Source of the DNA: Achatina immaculata
Lineage: Eukaryota; Mollusca; Gastropoda; Stylommatophora; Achatinidae
Assembly: GCA_009760885.1 (NCBI GenBank)
Contig: CM019700.1
Location: 568,001-632,000, forward strand
DNA: 64,000 bases
Direction: 5' to 3'
The position numbers were made by a program, and so were the translations under genes. The notes below the pieces were generated by a model. That model was not told the DNA's origin. It saw nothing but the letters and a program-made list of their open reading frames with translations, and made no database searches. Below, piece by piece: positions 11,695-25,100 of this stretch (position 1 is its first letter; the number at the start of each line of letters is the position of its first letter).

Positions 11695-12489
11695 CCTTAA
11701 GTGCCCAGGGCACATGGGGCTTCCGCAAGGGTTTTCCACAAATGCCTGTCCTTCGCCTTTTTTTCTGCTCTTGCCCAGGTGAGCTCTCTATTGCTCAACA
11801 TCCTTTCTGTTGTTCTTCTCCATGTCTCTTTTGGTCTACCCTTACTTCTGCTCCCCTGTGGTGTCCATCTTAGTGCTATTTTTGGTAGTGAGTTGTCAGT
11901 CATTCGGAGCACATGTCCCAACCATCGCCAGCGTCTTTCCTCAATAATTGTTGTCAGTGGTTTCATCTGCATTTCTGCTAATAAGATGTTATTTCTTATA
12001 GTGTTTGGCCAAAATTCTTCTTTATATGACCTTATTATTGTATCTTCTGTGTTCTGTGTTGTTAATTTCCTTCTGCCTTGTCCTGTCCATCTTGCTTCTT
12101 GTATTCCTAGTATGTCTAGTTTGTATCTGTGCATTTCCTTGATGGTTTATGCTAGTTTTCCAGTCTGGTTAAGTGTTCTTACATTCCAGCTGCCTATTTG
12201 CATCTTGTGTTTAGGTTCCAAGAGGTCTGCAGTCGGGCTGGGGACTTCCAGTGGCTAGCTTTCATCCACAACCTTCATGGGCTCAGTTTCCTGATAAGCA
12301 TTTCTCCTTCCACCTGCATTTGTTTTTTCCCTTGGTTCTGTTTCAGTAGCAGTCTGATAGTTTGTTTGTTTTTTTTTTTAACCAGATAGGGTTGCTGGCC
12401 ATATACCGAATCTTCCTTAGTCGCCTTTTACGATCATGCGTGGTAGGGTACAGTGGTCCTATTCTTTGCAGATCTCTGGTACCACATAG
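9060..12489 (-). mobile_element. RTE-A LINE, nearly full length, dead, split by a nested RTE-A
   Basis: Minus-strand copy from the GA-type 3' tail (CTCTCT at 9060) through the 5' UTR to near GGTACCACATAGG at 12489. The endonuclease and RT regions are recognisable in pieces (LLILGDFNAKVG, SDHNLLVAKVKLK, QTGVKQGCVLSPTLFILA) but frames are broken. About 60 codons that include the FADD catalytic box are missing near 9801-9806: SPTLFILA joins directly to NKLTQNANN. A short candidate target duplication GGAAAC lies at 9054-9059 and 12490-12495. A second RTE-A copy is inserted at 11650-12015. Confidence 0.85.
11650..12015 (-). mobile_element. RTE-A LINE 3' fragment nested inside another RTE-A
   Basis: A 366-bp 5'-truncated RTE-A end (FWPNTIRNNILLAEMQMK to the stop, then GGTTCAG and a GA tail, seen as CT repeats at 11650-11691) interrupts the older copy. 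A perfect 10-bp target-site duplication TCTTCTTTAT flanks it at 11640-11649 and 12016-12025. The host element continues on both sides with correct register (KEDHHEGGVALI on one side, TEDTIIRSYKE on the other). Confidence 0.9.
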
Positions 12490-12580
12490 GGAAACACTTA
12501 ACAATCAATAACAATTAAAAACAATAATAATTAATAGCAAGTAATTGTTTTTCTATCTCAAAACTTTCATTCCGGCCAGC

Positions 12581-12586
12581 AGCAGC

Positions 12587-12625
<39 letters not shown>
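12581..12625. repeat. (AGC/AGT)n trinucleotide repeat
   Basis: Starts as AGC units, then AGT units. It generates a spurious poly-serine reading frame. Confidence 0.95.
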
Positions 12626-12626
<1 letters not shown>

Positions 12627-13059
12627 CTAATAATCTTGATCATTTATCACCTCATTATCCCAGTCATGCAGTTACCTGGAGTTTGACTTCAAATCCCCAG
12701 GGGGAAGGTGAAAGTATAAATGAAATAATTTGAAACCACCCCAAAAATGTATGTGAAATCCTAAGTGGTAATTTATAAGAGTTCTGCATCGGTTCCGAAC
12801 ATTCTCAAATGTAATCGACTATTCTAACGACTAACATGTGCATTTAGCCTATGAAAACATCCAGCATTGGACAGTTTGAATACTCAGGTTGACCAGTGAC
12901 CAGAAACTGTAAGAATAAATAGCAAGATCAGCACATACAAAGGAAAAAAATAAATAAATAAAATAACATTCCAATATTTAGGAAAAATGTCTTTGTCGGG
13001 GGGAACACCAATTTTGTGAAAGGCATCTTAGCAAATTTCCAACAAGAGTATGGAATAAC

Positions 13060-13062
<3 letters not shown>

Positions 13063-13141
<79 letters not shown>
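13063..13141. repeat. (AT)n microsatellite, ~78 bp
   Basis: Uninterrupted AT dinucleotides. Confidence 0.97.
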
Positions 13142-13142
<1 letters not shown>

Positions 13143-13394
13143 TGGATTTTGTTATGGCTCGGGTAGATTCTGCATTGACTTTCTGTTGTCTTCATGGCGG
13201 ACACAAAGTTAGGATTCCCTACTGGCTATATTACAACGGACTTGCTAAGATGACATTATTAGTATTACAAAAAGGGTTAACATATTTTAGTAATAATGTG
13301 AAGATGAAATAACAACCGATATGTTAAAAAGATATTAACAGTGATGACATAAGCCATCTACAGATACTGTTTAATAAAGTTTGGAAATAATAAA

Positions 13395-14085
13395 TTCATT
13401 CATTCATTCATTTGCATGCCCCTTGCGGAACTTTGCCTCCCAAACAGCACTACTGTAGGCCTCTCGGTTGTGAGCAAGATGGCCTGCTGCTGATGCATCC
13501 ACTTGCAGATCATCAACGATGTCTTGCAGCCATCTTCGCCTTGATCTTCCTCTCTTTCTTTTTTCCCATTATAAACCCTTCCAAGACGGTTTTCTCTAGA
13601 TTATCATGACGTTTAATGTGTCCAAAATATTTAAGTTTTTTCTCTTTAATCCTCTTTACTAGCCAGCCTTCTTCAATATTAAGTTCTTGCAGTATGGATA
13701 TACTTGTTCTTTTTTTGTGTCCATGATATTTGAAGAACTCTTTTGTAGGATTTACATTCAAAGGTATTTATGTGTTTCTCAGCTGTTTTGTTAAGTGTTC
13801 AGGTCTAACAGGCATATGTTGCGATGGGAAAGATGCATGCCCTTAATAATCTTATTTTTGTAGTTCTGTCTGTTCCTCTCCACAGAATCTTTAGTTGTTT
13901 TACTTTCTAAACAGCGATAGATGTCCCTCCTTCTAAATTTCCTCATTGTATCTCCATTATTAGTTAGTAGTGACCCAAGATATTCAAAACTCTCCATTTC
14001 TTCTAAATTTTCCTCAGTGATACATATTTCAGCTGCCTTGTTTGTTTTGTCAGTTGTCATCAATTTAGTTTTCTTCGCACTGAGA
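13395..14085 (-). mobile_element. LINE-C fragment
   Basis: Minus strand encodes pieces of a non-LTR retrotransposon C-terminus: EEMESFEYLGSLLTNNGDTM, then EFFKYHGHKKRTSISILQEL and KYFGHIKRHDNLEKTVLEGF, then the 3' tail of GAAT repeats (ATTCATTCATTCATTTGCATG on the plus strand). The KxxGHxxR motif is typical of the post-RT region. It lies back to back with the plus-strand LINE-B copy that follows. Confidence 0.8.
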
Positions 14086-15424
14086 TTTTTGCTCTTCGCT
14101 GTTCTTACGGAAATAAAAGGTCCTTCTAAATGGAAAAAAAGTGATCATTGTTAAAATACACAAAAAAGGCAATCTTAGCGACTGCAATAATTGGAGTGGA
14201 GTAACCTTACTATCAGTTGTGTCAAAAGTATTTTGCAAAGTTATTCTGAATAGAATTAAAGATACAATGGATACTGTAATGAGAGAAGAACAAGCAGTAT
14301 TTCGAAAAGGGAGAAGCTGTCTCGACCAGATCTTTACTCTGAAAATAATACTTGAAGAACGTATTGAAAAGCAGAAACTTTAATCCCGGACTTCATAGAC
14401 TTTAAAAAGGCATTTGATAGCATACACAGAGATTCACTGTGGAAAATCTTTAAGACTATATAGAATACTATATAAAATTCTCAGCATCATTAAGAATCTT
14501 TACGGCGGATATTTTTGTGCAGTCAACACAGAAGAAGGAATGATTAAATGGTTCCAGATGGAAGCAAGCATGAAACAAGGATGTATACTATTTCCCTTGC
14601 TTTTTAGACTTGCCATATACTTCATGAAAAAAAATGTTGGGCAGGTAAATTGGACATTGACTGGGTACATGGGGCCAAGCTAGAAGATCTTGATTTTGCA
14701 AACGACATAACTCTTATCAGTGACAGTGTAAATATTCGATGCAAGAAATACGTACTGACTAGTAAAACAGGATTCGAAGTTAACAAGGATAAAACAAAAG
14801 TAATGAAGCTTTCCGTTAATCAAGAAGGAAAAATATACGTAGAAGGAATAGCCGTTGAAGAAGTACACCAATTTGCATACCTCGGCAGTTACTGGGACCA
14901 GGATGTGACACCAAAAAGGAAGTTAGAATTCGAATTGCAAAAACAACATTGACCTTCAAGAATCTTGGTAAAACATGGCACTCAAAAGTTATAAGCACAA
15001 AAACCAAGCTAAGATTATTCAATTCAAATGTAATATCCACACTCAGTTATGCATGCGAAAGCTGGGAAACAACTACAGAAATAGATAACAAATCAGAATC
15101 TTTTGAAACAAATGCCTAAGGAAAATACTCGGTATAATGTTGAACGAATATAAGAACAACGCAGAGATAAGACAAATGAGCGAACACCTGCTTCACTGGT
15201 GATCAGAAAACGGAGATCGACAGATATTGGTCACTTGAGGAAAAGAAACAGTCAGAGAATCTCAAGACAAGCTATCAAATGGAACACAACAGGCCGAAGA
15301 AAAAGAGGTCGACCGCGTGAAACTCTAAAGAGGACATTGTTAAGAGAGGCCAAATTAGTAGGCATAATATCCCTTGATGAGGTTGAAAAGCTCGCAGAAA
15401 ACAGGAAAACTTGGAAAACTACCA

Positions 15425-15799
15425 AAATGTATAAACTAGAAAAAAGTAGGAACAGCTTTATTATTTAACGAATACATATTTGTGACGTTTCGGCGTTTGC
15501 CTTCGTCAGACAATAACAAACAGGACGAAGAATAAGATAGAGGAGACAAAGTATAGGATTACATTAAACTAAGTTAATGAAATAACATAAAACAACAACA
15601 AACAAACAAAAATGAAAAAATGAATACAAAATAAAACTTTAAAATTAAACGTTACTTAGCTTGAATAATTGAGAGCACTGTGAGGTGTCCCTTTTTTGGC
15701 GTCACCAATGTAAACAAGAAATTTCTGTTACCTGAGTGAGGACGTGTACGTTCTGAAAGGTGTACAATAGTTGTATACTTATACACTATTTATCGTTGA
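15425..15799. mobile_element. Penelope-like (pLTR-type) insertion in LINE-B
   Basis: A 375-bp block begins AAATGTATAAACTAG and ends TACTTATACACTATTTATCG. It splits the LINE-B 3' end and is flanked by a perfect 10-bp duplication AAAACTACCA at 15415-15424 and 15800-15809. It has no ORF. It contains a hammerhead-like motif on the minus strand (15480-15513), and its first ~150 bp and last ~30 bp recur at the ends of the foldback element at 52.6-53.7 kb. Short terminal repeats with hammerhead motifs are a known property of Penelope-like elements. The family assignment rests on that and on structure, not on a coding region. Confidence 0.6.
15480..15513 (-). ncRNA. Candidate minimal hammerhead ribozyme
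   Basis: Minus strand reads UUGU-CUGACGA-A-GGC-AAAC-GCC-GAAAC-GUC-ACAA. It fits the hammerhead core: CUGANGA, a 3-bp stem II (GGC/GCC with AAAC loop), GAAA, a one-to-two-base stem III, a GUC cleavage triplet, and a 4-bp stem I (UUGU/ACAA). Very short stem III is the form described for Penelope-like elements and retrozymes. One unpaired A between CUGACGA and stem II departs from the consensus and lowers confidence. Two relatives at 52.6 and 53.6 kb are degenerate at core positions. Confidence 0.55.
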
Positions 15800-16070
15800 A
15801 AAACTACCACGCGAGCACTATGTGGCGTTTAACAGCACGGGAAGAATGTAAGAAGATATAGTATCTGTGAAAACTTTTAGCTTTATTAACTATTGAATTT
15901 AAGGAATGATCGAAATGTGGAAAGCAAAAACGAAAATTACATATTTATGAAAAGGGGGGTGGGGGAGGGTGTTGGGGGGGGGGGGGGGGAACAAACCGAT
16001 AAAGACAATAGTTCGGCTTTGATACTAAGGTTAAGGTCGTTGTCATGGTGATTTCAGGGCAAGTTTTAAA

Positions 16071-16196
16071 ATGGCGACCAGTTGGGAAAAGCACTGTACA
16101 TCGTGGCTAGCTTCAGATGGAAGCTTGTATAATAGAACCGACGTAGCCCCCCCTCCCTCCAAGGACTTTATACAGATATTTATTACACCAACGGAG
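16071..16196 (+). CDS. FBXO36: FBXO36 coding exon 1
   Basis: 42 codons from ATG, ending GAG|GTCTTTG (phase 0). It encodes MATSWEKHCTSWLASDG... with APPPSKDFIQIFITPTE, the conserved N-terminal segment of the family. The N-terminus is about 10 residues longer than the human protein. Confidence 0.88.
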
Positions 16197-19100
16197 GTCT
16201 TTGAGCATTGGCTAAGATTTTGCCGTTTTTAGTTTCTATCTAGATTTGTTAAAAATCAAATGTAAAACTCGAAAAGCAGAATGCCTAATATTACAGATGT
16301 ATGAATGAGAAATTGCGCACATGGAATTTATCACACAAATGATAATAGAAATACACATATTGGTGTTTATATGATGTATGTTGCCAGCACGACTTGGAAA
16401 AAAAATTCTCGATTTCAATGAATTTCTGAGTATGAATCGTTAGAAGTAAGCAGTCTATCGCAAACATACAGCTTTAAAACAAAAAGTTATATCATTTGTA
16501 TACAAACAAATGGACACGTACATGTTGTAGTCATCATAGAGCAAGCTGATTACTTTGTCCTGTCATTTGATATAGTAGCAGTAAATAGAAATATAAACCC
16601 TTATGTTTAGTTCTGCTGGTTACATTCTGAAAATATGATTGTGTTGTTTTTAGGTTATTTTCAGAAGATGGAAGATCATTCCACCAACAAGAGCCGACTC
16701 TGTACAGCCTCCATTAGAGTTGAAGTGCAAATATGATGAGTTTATTGATGATGAACGAATGAGGGGTATGTTGATTCAGGCTGTCTGCTGTGCCTTCTTG
16801 ACTGCAATCTGCCCGTGAAGACTAATTGATCTTTATGTCAGTCATCAAGACATTAATTAGTGATCTTTTTCTTAATCATTATGTCATTGATTAATAATCT
16901 TTATATTAGTTATCATGTCATTGATTAGTGGTCTTTATGTAATTTATGTCATTGATTAGTGACCTGTATATTAATTATCATGTCTTTGATTAGCAATGTT
17001 TATGATAATCATCATGTCATTAATTAGTGATTTTTATGATATTAGTTTATTGATTTTTATGTAAATCATCATGTCAGTTATGATGTCTGCATGGACTGAT
17101 GATAACTGCTTTTATGAGATGGCGTTGTTGTCATTATTAGCAAAGCATTGGGCTTGGTCAAGATTCTGTCTTACTGTCTTCTCAGTGAGCTTAGCAAACA
17201 ACTCTTGTGCCACTGCAGTCTGACCAGTGACGTAACAATGAACCACGCTGAGAAGTCTTTGCAGAGCCACTCTGAGAATTTTAAGAAAGTTTTTTTTCGG
17301 GCTCTTTGCCCAAGTCCCATCAGATATGATTCCTCCATTGTTATTCTGCCTTCCTGAAACTGAATAGGATGCTGTTAGCAGCCAAAGCAGTGTAGGTGTT
17401 GAATCATAAGTGTTACATTGGGGGTGGGTTATTGCGGCTATCTTGAAGACCTGATATGACCTAAAAAGAAAGATTCTAGCTATACTCCACCACTAGACAA
17501 GCCGTGCCTTATTACTTGGGCTGGGCCTGTTACTGTGGGAAGTAATGGTGAAGTAAGGGCAAGTCTTGACCATCTCTAGTCAGCTGGCCCTGATAACTAC
17601 CTTCACACCAGCACTAACTCTCTTTTCCTCTCATTCTTATGTAACAAGATCTTCACAGTGGAATTAGTTGTCTAGACCAGCGATTGTTAATCTTTTTTTT
17701 TACCATGGACCCCTCTCCGGCCTGAGAACAGTTTGTAGATACCTCATTAAAAATGAATAGAACCTAGATAGTGTTAAGATTTCTTCGAGTGAGCCAATTA
17801 ATTTGCTGGTCTCTGGACTCTCAAAAATCTTTCCATGGGCCCTCTGGGAATCCAGGGGACCCCCAGGTTAAGAATCACCAGCCTAGGCACTCAGCCCCCT
17901 CTGATACCATTTTGAGTATTGTTTTTGTTATACTTGTACATTATGCTGATGACAATACTAGTTATGCCATATGTAATGAATATAAAATATGAGCTGGCAT
18001 CTCTTATCCTCTTAGCGGAAATTTCCAGAAATGTTGGAGATGATGAGCTAGAGTACATTGACAATCTCGTCCGTGGCCAAATTGACTACCTTAATAGACT
18101 ACCAAGAAGAGTGCTTCTCAGGATTCTCTTTCACCTGGATCTTCCCTCACTTGCAAAAGTAGCTCAGGTGAACAAGCAATTCAGAGAGGTGAGATAATGT
18201 GGTTGTGAATTTTTTTTTTTTAGTAAATTTTACAATTTTTTTTTTCTACCTGGCAAAGAGCAGCAGAAACGGATAAATAGCATGCAGTGCACCTACAGCA
18301 CAGTACAAAGGCTAGCTGTGGATGATGAGAAGTATCTGGTGAGAATTTATTGCTGTCACAAGGTTGCTTACTGTCTTCTTCAGTCTCCCTGGAACTGCAA
18401 GCTGATGTTCTTTACAGCCAGTGCCACGAAGGTGTTGAGACACAGTACTGTGTCATCTTGGGCGTGGGTTCTGGCGGCTGCTTTTTCTTTTCCAGAGGGA
18501 AGCTGACAAGCATTGCTTCTTTAACAGGCTCCACCGCCATGGAGATTATGGTAATCCCTGCCCTGCTAGCTACACTGGACCTGTTACCCGAGGTACCAAA
18601 AAAAGAGGTGGTGAGACAGGGTCTTGGTCAGTTATGGTTTGCCAGCATTTCAGCTATGGGTTACTGATTGCCGATTGGAGAGCATCTTCATCCCTGGTTG
18701 ATTGCTTAATTACTCACCAATCAAAGACATTAATGAATGGATGACTTGTGCTAATTTTAAAAGTAAAGAATACAGAATATTTTAATCATTGTTATTATTT
18801 ATCCTGGTGCATTATGTGTAACAACCTCAGATGGACCAATACAAACATTATGAAAGATTATTCATAACATACAGCAACAAATAAGGTGAAACTGATATGA
18901 CTTCACTCACTGAAGATCATCATAAATCAGTAAAGAATATTTCAGAAGTGGAATACAAAATTCCTGCAGAATATTACATTAGAACTTAACAACCACTTAA
19001 CGTCATCAAGAGTATGCCCACAGAGGCCACCATTCTACAGGAAGTCGGTGGGACCAGTAAAGCGGGGATATTCTTTAATGTTGGCAGCAAAATTAGACAG

Positions 19101-22100
19101 TTCCACAACTCATTATTATTATTATTATTCTTATTATTTCAAGCAGCATGTGCATGACTGAAAACTGCTTTCTTGACCGTCAGTCTGAAGATGTCTTGTT
19201 GTCATGCCAGGATGTCTGCTTCTGGGAGTGTGGTGTTTAGAGTGTCAGTAATGACTTGGACCCATCCATTCACTTGTTCCCTCCAGGAAGAACACCCTCT
19301 AGTACTGTTCTTTTGTATAATTTAAAATGGCCAAAGAAGGATTAACCTGTATAGGTACAGAAAGGGTACAGAATGCAGCTAGAACCAGAGCTTGATGTAA
19401 TTAACCCCCCCCCCCACCTCATTTCATAAGCTATAGTGACACAAACAACCTTCCTGTTTTGATTAAGAGTTGGTAACAATAGGCTTTTGTTTCATGTATA
19501 ACAGCTGAAGACATCATAAAGGCTGTATTGCCATGTGGAAATGGAATTCAGACTATAGTGCATGTCCTACAGGAGTGGCTAATAGGTCATGGTCTGAGGT
19601 GGAAGCATTGTGCTACCACTAGACCTGGAAACCCCACCCCAAAAAAAAACAAAAAAACTATGAGCTTCATTTTTATTACAGGGTTCCAGATTTCATACAA
19701 CCTAGCATCTGATTTCAGAAGAAGAAGGAAACGGAGGAGGAGGAGGAGAAGAAGAAGTGCCACAGCTGAATTCATTTAATTCTTGTGGCCAACTCTTGCA
19801 GGATTCAGATGTTTCACAACTGCAGTTTTGACAGTACTAAATCAGGTGAAACTGGGAAAAAGAAATAATGAGAAACATAATAACCAGACAGTTAAAATAT
19901 TTCAGTCATATTAAAAGACAATACAGTAGAGAAAAAAACATACTTGAGGGAACATTTGAATGGAAAACAGCAATGGAATTTAAATTATAGTGATATAAAT
20001 TGGTGAATAACAAAAAAATGGACTGGATTCAGCTTTATTGGGAGCGCTGTAAAAACAAAAGATAGAGCAAGTCCCAGTCAGCCTTCCCTGGGAGTGGGCA
20101 CATGATGATGATAAATATCATAGAAAGCTAAAGATAAAAACTGTGCTAAAATTCAAGAATCAGTATGAAGTGAGTGGGATGTAAGATCATTACAGTAAGA
20201 AGATCCTGTTTTGAAAAGGAAAGATCTATTGAAAAGAGAACTACGTTGATAATGAACAAAGAGACAACAGTGTACATTCATTCATGTGACATGCCCTTTC
20301 CAGAATATTGCCCCTCTCACAGACTCCCTGGATGCAATACGATCTTGTGCAAGTTGACCATCATCTTGCAAAGACACATTCAGACTTTCTGTGTTGTTCT
20401 GAGTCCTGCGGTGAGGTCATCTGTTTTCTCTTTTTTTGCCGGGCACTATGCCTTCTAATATCAACCTCTCCAAGCTATTGTGTCTCTTGGTGTGGCTGAA
20501 GTATCTCAGCTTTCTAATTTTTATGGTACTAACGAGCCAGTTTTCTGCGACACCTAATCCAATTAGTATGTCTTTATTTGATTTTCATTCTATCCATGAT
20601 ATTCTAATTGCCCTTCTGTAACATTTCATTTCAAATGCTATTATTCTCATTTCTAGTGATTTGTTAAATGTCCATGTTTCACATCCGTACGTATCAGTGT
20701 TACAGTCTTAAAAAAAAAAGGATATGCCAAGTGGTAACATTTAGAGCAGGTCACATCAGGTTTTGAATCTGAAACCCTTGATTCATTTGCTGTTATGTTA
20801 AATAAGACAATCAAATTTATCATTTTTGCTTTAAATATTGATGAATGTTCTGTCCATATTAGCTGTGTTCTTGTGATGCACTGTGGTCCAAAATCTATAT
20901 GGATCACACAACACAGCCCATTACAACCGACCTCCTTATGCTTGTAGATCAAAAGGGATGGAAAGAAGTATTTTTCATGAACAGACTTCAGTTACAGGTC
21001 AGTGTCAGAATAAAATTGACCTTATTATCTTTTTTATATAACATGCCTGAGAGTATTGTCAAGGCTTATCAGGCCTTAAACTACAGACAATTTAAAAATA
21101 TTTTTAAAAAAATCAGTACAGAATGTAATGGATGAAAAATCTGGACATAAACATTGCAGACTATTGGGTCACTTACAACTGACCTCATATACACTAGACG
21201 AATAAATGTGCTTGAAGGATGAGAATCAAAATTATCAAAAGTTCAGTTTGGAAGAGTTCACTAGCATGTGCAGATGGATATTACCAGATCTGGCCTAGGG
21301 GACTGGACCTGAGGCAGAAGTTATAGGGCTGTCACTAAAAACTGGAGAAATTTGGAGATTGTTAGATTTAGCTTGACCTAAAACATTTCTCCACCATTCT
21401 GCCTACTATACTTTCACTGACATTAACTCTTTGTATACTGGGTGTGTTTCCCTCAAAAGACCAAGGGGGGTAAATTTCACAATGTGAAATGGGATGGTTG
21501 TCACATTTAAAAGAATGACAAAGGCATAATCTGATCTGTAGTATGAAGTATTCTACCTTATTTTGAAGAAGAAAAAATGTATTTTGTTTTTCAAATAAAA
21601 TTTTTACCATTTTGTTAGTATACAACAAAAAAAAGAGCTAAGAACTGAGAAGAAAGAATGGAAAATGAAGTAATAAAATAAATTTTTTGTCACTTACCCA
21701 TCAAGTTAATCCACTGTAGTTGGTCATATAATTCCATAATGAATAAAAATGTACACAAACATCTGTTCTTTAACATATCTTACAAAATTTACATGAAAAT
21801 ATGCACTAGTTATGCATTCACAGCAAACTAAAAACACCAAGTGGGTAGGTAATATTTACATGAAAACAAGTGGGCGGTCGTTGACTAATATTTACCAGAA
21901 AACAGGCCATTGTGTTTTGGTTTTTGTTTTTTTTTTAAATTTGAAGCATTCTACAACATTTAATTGTTTAAATTACACAATCTCCAGCATTAATTGTTGT
22001 GATATTACAGCTAGTACTAGCAAAAAGCTGAGAAGTAGTATCACCAGCTACCATTCTAACACATTTTGCTGCTGGACCAAAAAAAAACACGAAAAATTCT

Positions 22101-25100
22101 TTCAATCACTGCCACGTGTGCCGAAAATTTACCATTTCTACTACTACATTCTCTACACCACAGTCTAGACAATTTTAAATTAAATTATGAGCTTGTAATG
22201 CAGAAATATGCTGCTCTGGACGAAAGAAACTAGCACTGGAAGCCATATTTGTTGATAAACAAAGGCCTAGCGACGATAAACTTTGAAAAACTCGCTTTAA
22301 ATGAACAAAGAATCGCTCTGTTTCCTGCTCAAACCACGCGCTTAATGTGGACAACTGAATTCCGGAAGGAAGTCAACTGCTGGTTTTAAGATACTTTGAT
22401 TATTTTCAAAATTAGAGAGCTACAAACCATCATCGCGCCTCGCGTCTATAAGTAGTTCATAATAGGGATACAACCACGCAGGACGCGTGTCCAAATACCC
22501 AAAGAGTTAAAGTTTGGGATTGTTGTTTACTTGCACTACTTTCATGATATTAAAGTTTGGGATTGTAGATTACTTGCTTTACTTTCACTGATATTAAAGT
22601 TTGGGATTGTGGTTACTTGCTGTACTTTTACTGATTTTAAAGTTTGTTTTGGGATTATAGGTTACCTGCTCTGATTTCACTGGTATTAAAGCTTTGGATT
22701 ATAGAGTAGTATAATTTTTTCATAAAACATGCAAATTCATTTTACACATTACAAGTCTTTCTCAATGTTTCTTATGTTATTATTATGTGCTGTGCTGGAT
22801 AGCTTGGCCATCATGCTTTTCCATCTTATACAGTTTTTGGTGTTTCCGATTAATTCTGATGCTTTTCTTTTTTCCATGCTACCACTTGGTCAGTCCACTG
22901 AGATGTTTTTCTCCTGGCTTTCCTCTCTTCCTTCCCCTTAAATTTTCTGGTTATCACTACGGTCTCCAGATTCTGTTTTGTCTTGACATGTTCAGGAAAT
23001 TTTTCCTGTCTTTCTCTTATCATTTTAACTAGTTTGTTATTGTTCTGAAACTTCTTTGAAGACTAGTTTGCTTATTTTCCTGTGTGTCCAGGGTATTTGT
23101 TGCATCTTTCACTAAAGTCATATCTCTGTTGCTTCCATTTTCTTTGTCACTTTTTTGTTCACAATCCAAGTTTCACAACCACAAAGCAATACTGGCTCTG
23201 TATAGAAGCGTAATAATCTTTTCTTCACTTTTATGGACATTTTCTTATTTGATTATATCTTAGTCATGTCATAAAAAGCTGCCTTTGTCTTTTCTGTTCA
23301 TAATTTTATTTCATTTGTGTACTTGCCATCAGTTGTTTTTGTTGTTCCAAGGTAACTGAATTTATTTACTTGTGTCAGTGTCATCTTGTTTGAAAGGATG
23401 TTGGCATTTTGGTATTGGTATTTTTATTCTTTTATTACCATTGTTTCTGTCTTGTTGCTGATTAGTTGTTGGCCTCATTTATTGGTCTCTCAAATGATCT
23501 TGTTCACAAGTTTCTATTAGTTGCTTTCACTTTCTCATTGATATGTGAAGCATGACTTGACAAGGGAATGATGGCACAGCAGTGGTTTCCCTTTGCCTTC
23601 CTCTTGGTTTGTATACTTTTTTCTCCATTACCATTTGTTTGAGAGACTGACCCACAAGGCAACAGGGTACCTGCTTTGGTCTGCTGCTGTTTATTCAGAT
23701 AATCACAGCAGACTTTCATTTATAGAGGCTACTCCACTATCTTTATCTGGTGGATGCACCTGGTGGAAGAACAGACTCCTCCCCACAGGGAATTTGTTTC
23801 TTTGCCTTTTTAAAATCATGTTTTTGTAACTTCCATCAACTATAAGAATGAAGAGTCAGGTTTCAGGGATAAGCAAGCTTAGTAACAAAACAACCAGGGA
23901 TGACCATACAAAGAAAGAAAACTGTGCTAACTAAACCAAAAAAAAAATCTGATAATGAGACAAAACCAAATATTCATATTTAGTTTGTGAATGAGCCCTG
24001 TGACTCCAAACAGCACCTAAGAAGAACAAGCAACAGCTATAGCCCAAATTAGAATGACTACAAGTGCAAATTGAACTTCACAAAGAAATACAGATCAAGC
24101 AAACAAAATACTTTGACCATATTAAAAGACATGATATTATACTAATGTATAATATATTATACTAGAACCAAAGGTGGAAGGATAAAAGAGCTAGAGGTGG
24201 ACAGAGATGTAGATGGAAAGATAAGATGCGGACAGGATACAAGCTGGCTGTGTGCACCATCAAGTCAAGGGAGAGAAGATAATGAAAGTCCATTACCACC
24301 AACCTTGCAGCAGCACACAGTAATGACAACAGCCAAAAACTCATCACTCTGGTAGTGATGAAGAAACAAGCAGTGGAGCAAACTATAAAAAAAAATAATA
24401 TTTATGTACAATTTCCCCCCCCCCCCCCCCCCCCCCCCACAGTTTAGAACTGCTTATGCTCCAGACCTGAGCAACTACAAAAAAAAATGGCCAGGTTCTT
24501 CACTGTGTACTTCAGCCTCCAAGAGCTTTTAGCTAACAGCTGCAGGGAGATCTATGACTATTCCACAACAACCAACACTGTGGCAAGCATCCACTTCCAA
24601 CAAGCAAAGATTAATAATAATATATACAAAGCACGTAGAAATCTTACATCCTTCCTGTGCCATTAAACATCACATAGGGCCCTCATGGTAGTTTGCCAAG
24701 TTTTCCTGTTTTCAGTGAGCTTTTCAGCCTCATCAAAGGATGTTATGTCCACTAAACTGGCCTCTCTTAACAGTGTCCTCTTTAGAGTTTTACTTGGTCT
24801 ACCTCTTTTTCTTCACCCTGTAGTGTTCCACTTGATAGCTGGTTTTGGGATTCTCTGACTGTTTATTCTCATCGCATGACCGATATACAGTATGCCCATC
24901 TCCTTTTTCTGATCGCCCATGAGACAGGTTGTTGTTCACTCATCTGTCTTATTTCTATATTATGAGCTAGAGAATAAAAACATGCTGTTGATGATTCTAA
25001 AGGAACTATGGGTAATTTGTCTAGTTTTAATGTGAATTCAGATTTAAAATGGTGTTATACATGAGTTTAATTTGTTTTTTTAAAATTTGACTTACCATGA

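Larger units (their letters stand above)
14110..15870 (+). mobile_element. LINE-B retrotransposon, 5'-truncated and broken
   Basis: Plus-strand RT blocks are readable across frameshifts: NNWSGVTLLSVVSKVF, then FRKGRSCLDQIFTLKIILEE, DFKKAFD-like, MKQGCIL-like at 14570-14590, a degraded LDFANDITLIS (FAND instead of FADD), GFEVNKDKTKVMKL, and the C-terminal RKRGRPRETLKRTLL. The 3' end (AACAGCACGGGAAGAATGTAAG) recurs at 24.6, 35.6, 40.3, 44.0 and 47.3 kb. The copy is interrupted at 15425-15799 by a Penelope-like insertion. FAND alters one catalytic aspartate and several stops are present, so it is inactive. Confidence 0.85.

Noticed and set aside
11701..12258. 185-aa plus-strand ORF
   Set aside because: It is antisense to the nested RTE-A copies. 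Its sequence repeats the antisense frames at 9.1, 28.6 and 58.0 kb.
18282..18667. Small plus-strand ORFs in FBXO36 intron 3
   Set aside because: They have no domain, no consistent splice sites and would disrupt the phase-0 junction between exons 3 and 4.
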